A stretch of 42,884 nucleotides of DNA, taken from Nocardia exalbida NBRC 100660 (GTDB lineage: Bacteria > Actinomycetota > Actinomycetes > Mycobacteriales > Mycobacteriaceae). Each line of letters starts with the position of its first letter. Position 1 is the stretch's first letter. Below the pieces are notes generated by a model that was not told the DNA's origin, did no database searches, and saw only the letters and a list, made by a program, of their open reading frames with translations. The stretch covers positions 1 to 42,884 of the forward strand of contig NZ_BAFZ01000156.1 in assembly GCF_000308575.1 (NCBI RefSeq). Direction: 5' to 3'. The translations under genes were made by a program, and so were the position numbers. Positions 8,017 to 16,640 of this stretch are shown here, in pieces.

Positions 8017-9828
8017 ATGACGTCTATGTCGCAGGGAGATCCGATCGTCGGGACCACGTCCGAACAGCTCTCGCGGATCGCCGTCGAGGGAGCTTGGGAC
8101 GCGCGGGGGCAGGTGCGCCCGGAAGCAGTGCAGTTCGCATCGAACCTGGTGACCGCGGTGCGGAACCGCAGTGGCGAGGGGTTGGTGCCCGACGACGTGG
8201 CGGACCTGGTGAGCCGGGCGCTGAACGTTGCCGTGCCGTCGTTTCCGCGCATCGAGGCGTCGGACGGAGTCGGGCTCTCGGCGCACATGCTGCGGCAGAC
8301 CACCACCCGGCCGTGCCCGCTGGTGGTCGTTCCCGCCGGATGGACCCCGTTCGGGTGGCCGTTGTTCGAGTACGCCTACCTCGTGCTGGCGTCCAAGGGT
8401 TATCACGTGCTGGCGTACACCCCGCGCGGCATCGGCTTGTCCGCCCTGCCGGGGACGAACATACCGTGGTTCGGCACGTCCGAAGGCACGGTCGACGTGG
8501 CCGGTCCGCTGGACCGGATGGACGGTTCCACGGTGCTCACTTACGCGATCGATGAGCTAGCCCCCAGCCGCGTCGCCTTCATGGGCGAGTCGTACGGCTC
8601 GGGCATCAGCCAGATCGTGGCCGCGCACGACCCCCGGGTGAACGTCGTCGTCGCCCTGAGTACCTGGGGCAACCTCGCCACCAGCTTGTACGACAACGGC
8701 ACCCGCCACCTCAGGGCGGTCGAAGCGCTGATCGGGTTGACCGGCGGAGCCGAAGAGGACAAGTTCGACGAAGAGGCGCTGGAGATCCTGGCGAAATTCG
8801 CCGAGGGCGACGACATGGACCCGGTGGTCGATTGGGGCACCGAACGCGCTCCGGAAAGTTACGTCGGTTCCCTCAAGGTTCCGACCTTCTTCTCGAACAC
8901 CTGGCACGAGGGCCTTTTCCCGGTCAACCAGGTTCTGGAGACCTTCGAGAAAATCCCGGGCCGGAAACGGTTGAACATGTGGATCGGCGACCACGCCGCG
9001 CCGGAAGGTCCCGGCTTGATCGCTCCGCCCGCGGCCGGCGCCGGGCCGAACGTGCCGCTGCTCGAGGCGTACGCCTGGCTCGATCACTACCTCAAGGACG
9101 AGCAGAACGGTGTCGACGAGTGGCCGGAGATCAGCAATCAGGTCATGTTCACCTACGTGACCACGCCGGGCTCCGGGAACGATCAGAACGTGATCATCGA
9201 GCCGGCGCGCCGCGAGGAGAAGGCGTCGTGGGCCGACGTCACGACCGACGGCGAATCACTGGCCCTGACCGATGAGCGCGAGGGTGGGGACGGCGCGCTG
9301 GGCCCCGACGTCGCTTCCGGTTGGGAACGCAGTTTCATCGTGGGCGAGCAGCCGGAGGTCGTCGCCATGGACAAGCTCATGGTGACCGGCCAGCAGGAGT
9401 GGGCGGGCAACCCGAAGATCTACCGGCCCGCCGAGATCGACCGCACCCACGCCCTGGTCTGGTCGACGGGGCCGCTGCTCGCGGTGCGCGATGGTGTAGC
9501 GCGGCAGATTCGAGGGATCCCCCGGCTACAGGTGACCGTGGACAGCACCGACGAATCGGCGACCGTGGTGGCCTACCTGCTCGATGTCCACGAGGACGGC
9601 TCGGCGACGATCGTGACGCACGAGCCGAAGACCATCGAGTCGGACCTGCCCGCCACCGTCTCGTGGGAGTTGCAGGCGGCCGCCTACGACGTGCCGGACG
9701 GTCACCGGTTGATGCTGGTCATCGACGGCTCGGATCCCTTGTACTCCAGCGCCAACAGTGTCGGCGCGAGGATCACCATCAGTTCCCCGGATGGCGCTCC
9801 CTCCTGCCTGGAGTTGCCGCTCGGCTGA
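8017..9828 (+). CDS. CocE/NonD-family alpha/beta hydrolase (X-Pro dipeptidyl-peptidase S15-like)
   Basis: 603 residues from ATG 8017, which follows a strong GGAAGGA site; the frame is open further upstream but without a ribosome site. The hydrolase domain shows strand/oxyanion motifs (RPCPLVVVPAGWTPFGWPLF, YTPRGIGLSALPG) and the nucleophile elbow GESYGSG with its serine. A TWHEGLFPVNQ segment follows where the acid is expected, and WIGDHAAPEGPG supplies a candidate catalytic His. The C-terminal jelly-roll X-Pro peptidase domain includes the GGDGALGPDVASGWERSF region and the YSSANSVGARITI end. Relatives hydrolyse esters, amides or peptides. The acid appears as Glu rather than the common Asp, so substrate prediction is unsafe. 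No secretion signal. A hairpin follows at 9837-9870. Confidence 0.9.
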   Translation: MTSMSQGDPIVGTTSEQLSRIAVEGAWDARGQVRPEAVQFASNLVTAVRNRSGEGLVPDDVADLVSRALNVAVPSFPRIEASDGVGLSAHMLRQTTTRPCPLVVVPAGWTPFGWPLFEYAYLVLASKGYHVLAYTPRGIGLSALPGTNIPWFGTSEGTVDVAGPLDRMDGSTVLTYAIDELAPSRVAFMGESYGSGISQIVAAHDPRVNVVVALSTWGNLATSLYDNGTRHLRAVEALIGLTGGAEEDKFDEEALEILAKFAEGDDMDPVVDWGTERAPESYVGSLKVPTFFSNTWHEGLFPVNQVLETFEKIPGRKRLNMWIGDHAAPEGPGLIAPPAAGAGPNVPLLEAYAWLDHYLKDEQNGVDEWPEISNQVMFTYVTTPGSGNDQNVIIEPARREEKASWADVTTDGESLALTDEREGGDGALGPDVASGWERSFIVGEQPEVVAMDKLMVTGQQEWAGNPKIYRPAEIDRTHALVWSTGPLLAVRDGVARQIRGIPRLQVTVDSTDESATVVAYLLDVHEDGSATIVTHEPKTIESDLPATVSWELQAAAYDVPDGHRLMLVIDGSDPLYSSANSVGARITISSPDGAPSCLELPLG

Positions 9829-9836
9829 CCGCTGCG

Positions 9837-9870
9837 CGTGGCCCGGGGCAGCCAAGGGTTCCGGGCCACG
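9837..9870 (+). terminator. Hairpin after the CocE/NonD hydrolase gene
   Basis: Arms cgtggcccgg (9837-9846) and ccgggccacg (9861-9870) are perfect reverse complements around a 14-nt loop, 8 bp after the stop codon. No U-tract. Confidence 0.7.
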
Positions 9871-10008
9871 TCCGAGGTGACGGCCGGGGGCGTCCCGTGC
9901 GATCGGCGGTCGAGCGCAGCGCCGCTGGGAGCGCCGGAGTCGGACGCGACCGGCGTCGGTCGCAGCGGCCCTGGCGCGTGGCCGCGGCCGGCTCGGTAGT
10001 CTGCAGAG

Positions 10009-10692
10009 GTGTCCGCCGCACCCGCCGACGCCGGCGCACCGATCGTTCCGGTGCGAGACGGAGTGTTCTTCACGCTTCCGGCGGCATTGCCGCGCGGTCG
10101 GCACAATCTGGGGCGCGAGCAGGTGATGGCGGCCCAGCGGGAACGGCTGCTGGCCGCGGTCACCGAATTGCTCGCCGCTCGCGGTTATGCCGGATTCGGG
10201 CCCACCGACGTCGCGAAGCGGGCCGGCGTCTCGCTCGCGGCCTTCTACGACGCGTTCGCCAACAAGGACGAATGTGTCTTCGCGGGATACGATCGCTTCA
10301 TCCAGGTGCTGCTGACCCAGCTGACCGGCGCTGACATCAGGGGCCGAGACCGCCGGTCCATCGTCGCGGACGCGCTCGGTCGATACCTTCGCTCCCTGCA
10401 GAACGACCTGGTCGTCGCTCGTGCCTACCAGGTGGAGATCGACGCGCTCGGGCCTGCGGTGCGGCTGCGCAGACGGCGCTCGATCCGGCTGTTCGCCGAG
10501 TTCATTCGCGGTCTGGTGCAGGCCGCGACCGGCAATCGGCCACCATTGCTGTCCGTCACGGCTTACATGGGCGTGGTCTACGCCGTTCGCCAACTCACCG
10601 CCGACGCGCTCGACGACTCGGACGCACCGGATCTGCCCGCGCTCAGCGCCGACCTGGAACCCTGGCTCACCGATCTGTTCCGCGAACGCTGA
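10009..10692 (+). CDS. TetR-family transcriptional regulator
   Basis: 227 residues from GTG 10009. An N-terminal extension of about 35 residues (PVRDGVFFTLPAALPRGRHNLG) precedes the HTH: RERLLAAVTELLAARGYAGF then GPTDVAKRAGVSLAAFYDAF (about residues 65-84), ending in the KDECVFAGYDRF helix. This extended N-terminus with a PRG-hydrophobic pattern recurs in one actinobacterial TetR subgroup. The C-terminal domain is all-helical with no recognisable ligand. It follows the hydrolase gene by 180 bp across a hairpin and precedes the photolyase by 163 bp on the same strand. The target is not evident: no palindrome stands out in its own upstream region. Confidence 0.9.
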   Translation: MSAAPADAGAPIVPVRDGVFFTLPAALPRGRHNLGREQVMAAQRERLLAAVTELLAARGYAGFGPTDVAKRAGVSLAAFYDAFANKDECVFAGYDRFIQVLLTQLTGADIRGRDRRSIVADALGRYLRSLQNDLVVARAYQVEIDALGPAVRLRRRRSIRLFAEFIRGLVQAATGNRPPLLSVTAYMGVVYAVRQLTADALDDSDAPDLPALSADLEPWLTDLFRER

Positions 10693-10855
10693 GGCGATCA
10701 CGTCGGCCGGCTTGACACGACAGTCACCGTCCCGCAGCATTGGCGTAAAGAATTTTACTCCGATACCTGCCCGCATCCGCGTGGCACCGCAGCCGAATGT
10801 CCGATATCGCCGTCGTCGATCGCGACGGACGCCTGTCGTCGAAAATGACCATCGA

Positions 10856-12154
10856 ATGGCCGTAACAATCGCACTTTTCACGCGTGACCTGCGCGTGCAC
10901 GACAATCCAGCCCTACTGGCCGCGGTGCGCGAGGGGGCCGGGGTGGTTCCGCTCTTCGTCGTCGACGACCGGATCGTCGGCAGTGCCCATCCGGCCGGGA
11001 ATCAGCTGCGCTTCCTCTCCGCCGCGCTGGCCGAACTGGATGCCGAACTGCGCTGCGCCGGAGGGCAACTGGTGATCCGGCACGGTGACTACGTCGAGGC
11101 GGTGGATCGGGTGGCGGCACAGGTGCACGCCGACAGCGTCCACATCGCCGACGACGCCACCTGGTACGGCCGGTGCCGAGCACGAGCGCTGCGCGAACGG
11201 CTGGCGCGACGCAGCTGCCTGCTGCACACCCATTCCGCCACCCTCACCGCCGTCGATCCGTTCGATTGCGCCTCGCGCGGACCGAACGACCCGGTTCCGG
11301 ACTTCGCTACCTACTTTCGCCGGTGGCTGGAGGTTCCCAAGCGGCGTCCGCTGGACACGCCCACCGAGTTGATCGTTCCGCGCGTCGACAGTGATCCCGT
11401 ACCGAAGTTCGACGAACTCGGCGACGCCGCTGTCTCACCGCAGCTGGCCGTCGGCGGCGAGATCACCGGTCGCGCGCTGTGGCGGGGCTGCACCGCCGAC
11501 CGGAAACAACCACGCGACCCCTCCGGCGGCGACCTCACCCGGGAGGGATGTTCCCGCCTGACGCCCTACCTGCATTTCGGTTGCCTTTCCGCGGCCGAGA
11601 TGGTGTATCGCACCGACATGACGACGGCGGACGGACGCGCCTTCGTCCGTCTGCTCGCCCGGCGCGATTTCCGGCTCCAGTTCCTCGCCGCCCGCGCAGG
11701 CATCGCGCGGTCCGGTGACCGGCCACGTGACCCGCAGGCGCACGATCCGGTCGCGGCCCGTGCCTGGTGCGACGGCCGTACCGGATACCCGATCGTCGAC
11801 GCGGGCATGCGGCAATTGGCCGCGCAGGGATGGATGCCGGAACGCGCCCGGGCGATCGCCGCCAGTTTCCTGACCACGACGCTGCGGGTGGACTGGCGAG
11901 TCGGCGCCGACCATTTCCGGCGGTGGCTGCTCGATGCCGACGCAGCGAGCGACCGCTGCACCTGGCAGCAGGCGGGGCATTTGTACCGGGGAGCCCTCGG
12001 CACGGCCGAACGCTACGACCCGCACGGTAACTATGTGCGGCGCTGGATACCGGAACTGGCTTCGCTGCCGGGTTCGGAGATCCATCGCCCGTGGCGCCAT
12101 AGCGTGCCGACCTCGGTCTATCCCGCTCCCATCACGGGCACCACCAGCAACTGA
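10856..12154 (+). CDS. phrB: Photolyase/cryptochrome-family protein, divergent active site
   Basis: 432 residues from ATG 10856. The N-terminal Rossmann-like antenna domain begins MAVTIALFTRDLRVHDNPAL. The FAD-binding helical domain includes LTPYLHFGCLS, AWCDGRTGYPIVDAGMRQL and DWRVGADHFRRWLLDADAAS. Expected role: light-driven repair of cyclobutane pyrimidine dimers with FADH2. Three positions depart from the classical enzyme. The usual HNR of the W(M)HNR(L)R box reads PER. The residue that is Asn facing FAD N5 in E. coli photolyase is Asp366, as in plant cryptochromes. The WQW motif is W370-Q-Q372. The first Trp of the electron-transfer triad is kept. It is shorter than typical (about 450-480). 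Photolyase activity is therefore likely but not assured. It leads towards hemerythrin on the same strand. Confidence 0.9.
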   Translation: MAVTIALFTRDLRVHDNPALLAAVREGAGVVPLFVVDDRIVGSAHPAGNQLRFLSAALAELDAELRCAGGQLVIRHGDYVEAVDRVAAQVHADSVHIADDATWYGRCRARALRERLARRSCLLHTHSATLTAVDPFDCASRGPNDPVPDFATYFRRWLEVPKRRPLDTPTELIVPRVDSDPVPKFDELGDAAVSPQLAVGGEITGRALWRGCTADRKQPRDPSGGDLTREGCSRLTPYLHFGCLSAAEMVYRTDMTTADGRAFVRLLARRDFRLQFLAARAGIARSGDRPRDPQAHDPVAARAWCDGRTGYPIVDAGMRQLAAQGWMPERARAIAASFLTTTLRVDWRVGADHFRRWLLDADAASDRCTWQQAGHLYRGALGTAERYDPHGNYVRRWIPELASLPGSEIHRPWRHSVPTSVYPAPITGTTSN

Positions 12155-12169
12155 CCGCCCGGTCCGCCG

Positions 12170-12194
12170 GTTTCGCGTGCTCGCCGGCGGGTAC
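12170..12194 (+). promoter_or_regulatory. Candidate general-stress sigma promoter for hemerythrin
   Basis: GTTT (12170-12173), 15-nt spacer, GGGTAC (12189-12194), 57 bp upstream of the hemerythrin ATG. This matches the GTTT-N15-17-GGGTAT pattern of actinobacterial SigF/SigB-type promoters except the last base. Assignment is by eye. Confidence 0.5.
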
Positions 12195-12250
12195 CGCCGC
12201 GACGGACGTAGTTCGTCAGCCCGACTCGAGAGCCCGAGGGGAGATCAACT

Positions 12251-12814
12251 ATGGCAACCACGATCGACTCCACCACCGACGCGATCGATTTCCTCATCCA
12301 TCAGCACGGCCGGATCAAGCAACTGTTCATCGAGACCGCCGACACCTCCGATCCCGTGGAGCGGGAGAGCAAGTTCTTCGAATTGCGGCGCCTGCTCGCC
12401 GTGCACGAGACCGCCGAAGAAGAGATCATCCACCCGCGCGCCCGGCGGGAGATCGGTGATGGCGCGTCCATCGTCGACGCACGGCTGGAAGAGGAGAACA
12501 AGGCGAAGAAACAGCTCGCCGAGATGGAATCGCTCGACATCAGCTCGATGGAATTCCAGGTGCGGCTGGCGAAACTGCGTGAAGCGGTGCTGGTGCACGC
12601 CGACCACGAAGAACGCGAGGAATTCACTCGGCTGCGCGAGGAACTCGACGACGAAGCCCTGCGGCGATTGCGTAAGACGGTCGAACTCGCCGAGACGATG
12701 GCGCCGACCCGGCCGCATCCCGGCGTGGAATCGGCCACGGCGAACGTGCTGGTCGGTCCGTTCGCCGCGATGATGGACCGAGCCAAAGACATGATCAGCA
12801 GGCCGAGGCACTGA
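12251..12814 (+). CDS. Hemerythrin HHE-domain protein
   Basis: 187 residues from ATG 12251 after GGGGAGA. The helical bundle carries the diiron ligands in order: DFLIHQHGRIKQLF (His17/His19 region), LLAVHETAEEEIIHPRAR (HExxE-type helix with two His) and VLVHADHEEREEF. These bind a non-haem diiron centre that senses or stores O2, NO or peroxide-related signals. The C-terminal 60 residues (TMAPTRPHPGVESATANV, then a helix AAMMDRAKDMI) are a variable tail found in many actinobacterial HHE proteins. It is cytoplasmic, with no signal peptide. A SigF/SigB-like promoter sits 57 bp upstream, and a convergent hairpin separates it from manganese catalase, a sensible oxidative-stress neighbour. Confidence 0.9.
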   Translation: MATTIDSTTDAIDFLIHQHGRIKQLFIETADTSDPVERESKFFELRRLLAVHETAEEEIIHPRARREIGDGASIVDARLEEENKAKKQLAEMESLDISSMEFQVRLAKLREAVLVHADHEEREEFTRLREELDDEALRRLRKTVELAETMAPTRPHPGVESATANVLVGPFAAMMDRAKDMISRPRH

Positions 12815-12830
12815 TCCCGCCATGAATGCC

Positions 12831-12864
12831 CGCGGCGCGCGGCCCCGAGGTGCCGCGCGCCGCG
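12831..12864. terminator. Bidirectional hairpin between hemerythrin and manganese catalase
   Basis: Arms cgcggcgcgcgg (12831-12842) and ccgcgcgccgcg (12853-12864) are perfect 12-bp reverse complements with a 10-nt loop. It lies in the 88-bp gap between convergent genes, so it can end both transcripts. Confidence 0.8.
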
Positions 12865-12902
12865 TCGTCGGACGCCCGCCTGCCGGTCGGGCATATCGCA
12901 GG

Positions 12903-13793
12903 TCAGTCCGGGATGTGCAGTTCATGGGTGAACGGTTTGGTGCCTTGGACCGCGGGCTCGCCTTCCGGGTTGGTCTCGGCGCCGTGATTCACTCGCTCGT
13001 CGGAGTCGAGCCATTCGGTGACCGGATTGTCGATGTAGCGCCATTCCGTGCCCGCGGGCCACGGTCCCTGTCCTTCGTTCCAGGGGCCGCGGGCGCTCGC
13101 GGCGCCGTTGGACATGTTGAACGCGACATTCTGGAACCGGTCGTCGCCGGGCAGTGCTCCCGGCGGGAAGTTGACCGGCAATTCGTTCAGCGCGGCGGTG
13201 AACTGCTGGAAGTGCGCGATCTCGCGGGTCATCAAGAACGAAAGCGTGTCCTGCACGCCGGGATCGTCGGTGAATTGCTTGAGATACTCGTAGACGATCT
13301 TGGCGCGAGACTCCGCCGCGAGATTGCTGCGCAGGTCGACCGAGGGTTCCCCGTTGGCGTCGACGTACGAACCCGACCACGGCACGCCCGCGGCGTTCGT
13401 GACCACCGGGCCGCCCCCGCTCAGCGCGAAGTACAACGGATTGGCCGCGGCCTGATGGATCACCTGGTCACGTCCGTCGGAGGTGGACACCATCGGCATC
13501 CAGTCGCACCGCTCGTTGGCTTGCTTCAGATCGTCGTTGAGCCCGTCGAGCAGCATGGTGATCATGGCGCCGACGATCTCGAGGTGACTGAGTTCCTCGG
13601 TGGCGATGTCCATGAACAGGTCGTACGTTTTCGGATGCTTACCGCGCAGCAGGAAGGCCTGATTGAAATACTGCATGGCGGCCTTCAATTCGCCGTTGGC
13701 GCCGCCGAACTGCTCTTGCAGCAGAGTCGCGAAACGCGGATCGGGCCGGTCCACGCGAACTTCGAATTGCAAATCCTTGTTGTGTGTGAACAT
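12903..13793 (-). CDS. Manganese (non-haem) catalase
   Basis: 296 residues, normal length. It disproportionates hydrogen peroxide with a dimanganese centre. The ligand pattern is intact: Glu35 in NGELKAAMQYF, Glu66/67 and His70 in ATEELSHLEIVG, the Glu in NLAAESRAKIVYEYL, and the His in MTREIAHFQQF. The C-terminal NVAFNMSNGAASARGPWNEG and ERVNHGAETNPEG segments are typical of this family. Start ATG 13793 follows AAGGAGAG. No signal peptide. It is convergent with hemerythrin across a 12-bp hairpin and lies downstream of the GH13 gene on the same strand. The 160-bp gap upstream (13794-13953) holds its promoter; I see no clear -35/-10 pair there. Confidence 0.95.
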   Translation of the reverse strand: MFTHNKDLQFEVRVDRPDPRFATLLQEQFGGANGELKAAMQYFNQAFLLRGKHPKTYDLFMDIATEELSHLEIVGAMITMLLDGLNDDLKQANERCDWMPMVSTSDGRDQVIHQAAANPLYFALSGGGPVVTNAAGVPWSGSYVDANGEPSVDLRSNLAAESRAKIVYEYLKQFTDDPGVQDTLSFLMTREIAHFQQFTAALNELPVNFPPGALPGDDRFQNVAFNMSNGAASARGPWNEGQGPWPAGTEWRYIDNPVTEWLDSDERVNHGAETNPEGEPAVQGTKPFTHELHIPD

Positions 13794-13953
13794 CGCTCTC
13801 CTTACCAGTACGGTCGGCTGTTCGAAATGGCTTCCAGTGCCTGATCCAGCGCAGGACGAGCAAGAGATGAGTTACGTGTTCGCTGGCGACGATACGGGCT
13901 CCGGCACCCGGGCGTTCGCAACGACACGAGCGGCGGAAAGGGGATCCGACCAC

Positions 13954-15630
13954 CTACATACGGCGCTGCTCGAACCCGTTCCGGACGATCGCCGGGGCGT
14001 CTGGGTGGTCGGTGACCTCGAGCCAAGCCGCGCTGTCAGGGGGCAGGGCGTCCGACGTGCGAGGCTCGCTGGACAGCAAGACCAGCTCGTGCGGGGGCAG
14101 CGCGATCGGCGCGCTCGAAATGTTCACCACGCAGACCAGGCCAGGGGAGCGATGCAGGACCAGCACCCCTGGATCGCTGGGCAACCACGACCAAGCGCCT
14201 TCCCCGAGCGCGGGATGGTCGCGGCGCAGACGCAGCGCCTTGTGGTAGAGGTCCAGTATCGAGTCCTGTTCCCGCATCTGGAGTTCGGCTGTCGATGACA
14301 CCCAGTGCTGGGGCTGTGGCAGCCAAGGTGGCGTGCCGTCCGGACCGAACCCGAAGGGGGGCCGGAACCCGCTCCACGGCAGTGGGACGCGGCACCCGTC
14401 GCGACCGCGCACCGTGTGGCCCGAGCGCTCCCAGGTCGGGTCCTCGAGCACCTCCACGGGAAGATCCTCGAGCTCCTCCAAGCCGAGTTCCTCGCCCTGA
14501 TAGAGGTACGCACTGCCAGGGAGCGCGAGCATCAGGAGCAACGCCGCCCTCGCGCGCCGCCGCCCCCGCGCCACATCGACGGGGCCGTGCGGTTCGTGGT
14601 GCGAACCGCCACCGCGGGTGGACGCCCGCCCGTAGCGGGTCACATGCCTGGTGATGTCGTGGTTGGACAGCACCCAGGTCGGTGGGGCCCCGACCGCCTC
14701 CAGCGCTTCGGTCGTGCAATCGACGACGGCCCGCAGCGCGGCGGCATTCCAGGAGCACCGCAGGAAGTCGAAGTTGAACGCCGTGTGCAGTTCGTCCGGA
14801 CGCACGTAGCAGGCGAGGCGCTCGGGTTTGGCCACCCACGCTTCGGCGACGAAGACGCGATCCGGCCCGTAGGAATCCGCGATCTCGCGCCAGCCGCGGT
14901 AGATTTCGTGCACTTCCGGCCGGTCCCAGTGCGGGTGGCCGGTCCGATCCGGCGGTTCCATCATGTCCTCGTGATCGGTCTCGATATCCGGCAGATCGGC
15001 GTGTTTGACCAGCCCGTGGGCCACGTCGACACGGAAGCCGTCCACGCCTCGATCCAGCCAGAAACGCAGGATCGACTCGAACTCGGCACCGACATCCGGA
15101 TGCGCCCAATCCAGGTCCGGCTGGTGCACGTCGAACAGGTGCAGATACCACTGCCCGTCCCTCACCCGAGTCCACGCCGGGCCGCCGAACACGCTTCGCC
15201 AATTGTTGGGCGGACCGCCGGAGGGCGCGCCGTCCCGGAACAGGTAGCGGGCTCGCTCCGGCGAACCCGGCCCGGCCGCGAGCGCCTCCTCGAACCAGGG
15301 GTGCCGAGCCGAGGTGTGATTGGGGACCAGATCCACGATGACGCGCAGGCCTTGCGCGTGCGCTTGTTCGATCAACGTTTGCGCGTCCGCCAGCGTGCCG
15401 AAGCGCGGATCGATGTCGCGGTAGTCCGCGACGTCATAGCCTCCGTCCGCCATCGGCGACGGGTACCAGGGAGTTATCCATATCGCGTCCACCCCGAGGT
15501 CGCGGAGATAGGGCAGCCGAGACCGGATACCGGCGATATCGCCGACGCCGTCGCCGTTACCGTCGCAGAAGCTTCGGATGTAGATCTCGTAGATCACGGC
15601 GTCGCGCCACCAAGGGGCATCCGCAGCCAT
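13954..15630 (-). CDS. GH13-family alpha-glucosidase/amylase
   Basis: 558-residue (alpha/beta)8 glycoside hydrolase. The four GH13 regions are present: DLVPNHTS (region I), GFRVDVAHGL with the nucleophile Asp (II), FVAEAWV with the acid/base Glu (III) and VLSNHDITRH with the stabilising Asp (IV). The N-terminus WWRDAVIYEIYIRSFCDGNG and the GVGDIAGIRSRLPYLRDLGV loop are those of intracellular alpha-glucosidase/oligo-1,6-glucosidase types. No signal peptide, so it probably acts on maltooligosaccharides, sucrose or trehalose-linked sugars in the cytoplasm. Start ATG 15630 with GAGAGGAG upstream; a GTG at 15636 is a possible alternative. A GGGTAC box with an upstream GTTA lies at 15665-15688, suggesting stress-sigma control shared with the divergent SDR gene. 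Confidence 0.9.
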   Translation of the reverse strand: MAADAPWWRDAVIYEIYIRSFCDGNGDGVGDIAGIRSRLPYLRDLGVDAIWITPWYPSPMADGGYDVADYRDIDPRFGTLADAQTLIEQAHAQGLRVIVDLVPNHTSARHPWFEEALAAGPGSPERARYLFRDGAPSGGPPNNWRSVFGGPAWTRVRDGQWYLHLFDVHQPDLDWAHPDVGAEFESILRFWLDRGVDGFRVDVAHGLVKHADLPDIETDHEDMMEPPDRTGHPHWDRPEVHEIYRGWREIADSYGPDRVFVAEAWVAKPERLACYVRPDELHTAFNFDFLRCSWNAAALRAVVDCTTEALEAVGAPPTWVLSNHDITRHVTRYGRASTRGGGSHHEPHGPVDVARGRRRARAALLLMLALPGSAYLYQGEELGLEELEDLPVEVLEDPTWERSGHTVRGRDGCRVPLPWSGFRPPFGFGPDGTPPWLPQPQHWVSSTAELQMREQDSILDLYHKALRLRRDHPALGEGAWSWLPSDPGVLVLHRSPGLVCVVNISSAPIALPPHELVLLSSEPRTSDALPPDSAAWLEVTDHPDAPAIVRNGFEQRRM

Positions 15631-15664
15631 CGTCACGCTCTCCTCTCGGTTCGCTGCAGGTCGG

Positions 15665-15688
15665 GTACCCGGAATCGAAAGTCGTAAC
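15665..15688 (-). promoter_or_regulatory. Candidate stress-sigma promoter for the GH13 gene
   Basis: On the minus strand GTTA (15688-15685), 14-nt spacer, GGGTAC (15670-15665), 35 bp upstream of ATG 15630. The -10 fits the SigF/SigB pattern well; the -35 and spacer are weaker. Confidence 0.35.
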
Positions 15689-15729
15689 GTCGCGTGTCCG
15701 AGGGCTGGCAGGGGTGGCCGCGGCCGCGG

Positions 15730-15754
15730 GTGTGGTCGGTGCCCGGCCGGGTAG
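15730..15754 (+). promoter_or_regulatory. Candidate stress-sigma promoter for the SDR gene
   Basis: GTGT (15730-15733), 15-nt spacer, GGGTAG (15749-15754). The -10 box ends 9 bp before ATG 15764, so the transcript would be near-leaderless. One -35 mismatch and one -10 mismatch to GTTT-N15-GGGTAT. Confidence 0.35.
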
Positions 15755-15763
15755 TCGCGGAAC

Positions 15764-16591
15764 ATGGCTACTACAGCTCCACTTCCGGAAGATCGAGCAG
15801 GCACTCCGCGGCGAGCCGTGGTGACCGGGGGAGACTCCGGGATCGGTGCGGCGATCGCGGTCGCGCTCGCCGCGGGCGGGACCGACGTCGGTCTGACCTT
15901 CCACAGCGACCGGCGCGGCGCGGAGGACACCGCGGCGCAAGTGCGCGAACAGGGGAGGACCGCCGCCGTGCGCCGCCTCGACCTGGCGAACTTGCCGTCC
16001 GCCGCGTCGGTCGTCGACGAACTCGCCGACGAATTAGGCGGCCTCGACGTGCTGGTGAACTGCGCAGGTACCGGATCGGCTCAAAAGGTGATGGAGATGG
16101 ACTTCGACACCTGGCGGCACGTGCTGTCGGTCGACCTCGACGGCGCGTTCCTGTGCGCCCAGCGCGCCGCCGAGCACATGATCGCCGCCGGCAGCGGTGG
16201 CCGGATCATCAACATCACCAGTGTGCACGAGCACGCGCCGCGCGTCGGCGCCGCGCCGTATTGCGCGGCCAAAGCGGGTCTGGGGGCGCTGACGAAAGTC
16301 CTGGCGCAGGAACTCGCCGAATACGACATCACCGTGAATTCGGTCGCGCCGGGCGAGATCTCGACACCGATGACCGGTCAGGAAGACGTCGATCCGCGTG
16401 AGCAGTCCCGCCCCGGCGTACCACTGGGGCGGACCGGTCACGCCAAAGAGGTTGCCGCCGTGGTGGCGTTTCTGGCCGGACCGGAGGCAAGCTATGTCAC
16501 CGGCGCGTCCTACGTCGTGGACGGCGGCATGCTCTTGATGGGCCCGCAGGCGAGCAGCCTGCTGACCGACGAGAAATGGCGTACGCCCTGA
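15764..16591 (+). CDS. SDR-family oxidoreductase
   Basis: 275-residue Rossmann-fold short-chain dehydrogenase/reductase. The cofactor loop is TGGDSGIG (residues 21-28) and the structural NCAG motif and catalytic Ser-Tyr-Lys set (INITSVHEH, then YCAAK) are present. The APGEISTPMTG segment and the C-terminal YVTGASYVVDGGM are typical. The cofactor preference is not clear from the HSDRRGAE stretch after beta-2, which carries Arg residues compatible with NADP(H). The substrate is unknown; such SDRs commonly sit in stress loci with catalases and ferritin-like proteins. It is divergent from the GH13 gene (133-bp shared promoter region) and convergent with the GH1 gene. Confidence 0.9.
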   Translation: MATTAPLPEDRAGTPRRAVVTGGDSGIGAAIAVALAAGGTDVGLTFHSDRRGAEDTAAQVREQGRTAAVRRLDLANLPSAASVVDELADELGGLDVLVNCAGTGSAQKVMEMDFDTWRHVLSVDLDGAFLCAQRAAEHMIAAGSGGRIINITSVHEHAPRVGAAPYCAAKAGLGALTKVLAQELAEYDITVNSVAPGEISTPMTGQEDVDPREQSRPGVPLGRTGHAKEVAAVVAFLAGPEASYVTGASYVVDGGMLLMGPQASSLLTDEKWRTP

Positions 16592-16640
16592 CCGCTGATC
16601 CGGCTGTTCCTCTCCGCGGCGGGGCCGGCGCCGGGACTTG

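Noticed and set aside
10712..10740. TTGACA at 10712-10717 as a -35 box for the photolyase gene
   Set aside because: With 17-nt spacing the -10 would be CAGCAT, only three matches to TATAAT, so it is too weak to list as a promoter; no copy of the crt element occurs here either.
14305..15687. Long plus-strand frame antisense to the GH13 gene
   Set aside because: All four GH13 motifs lie on the minus strand, so this is a shadow.
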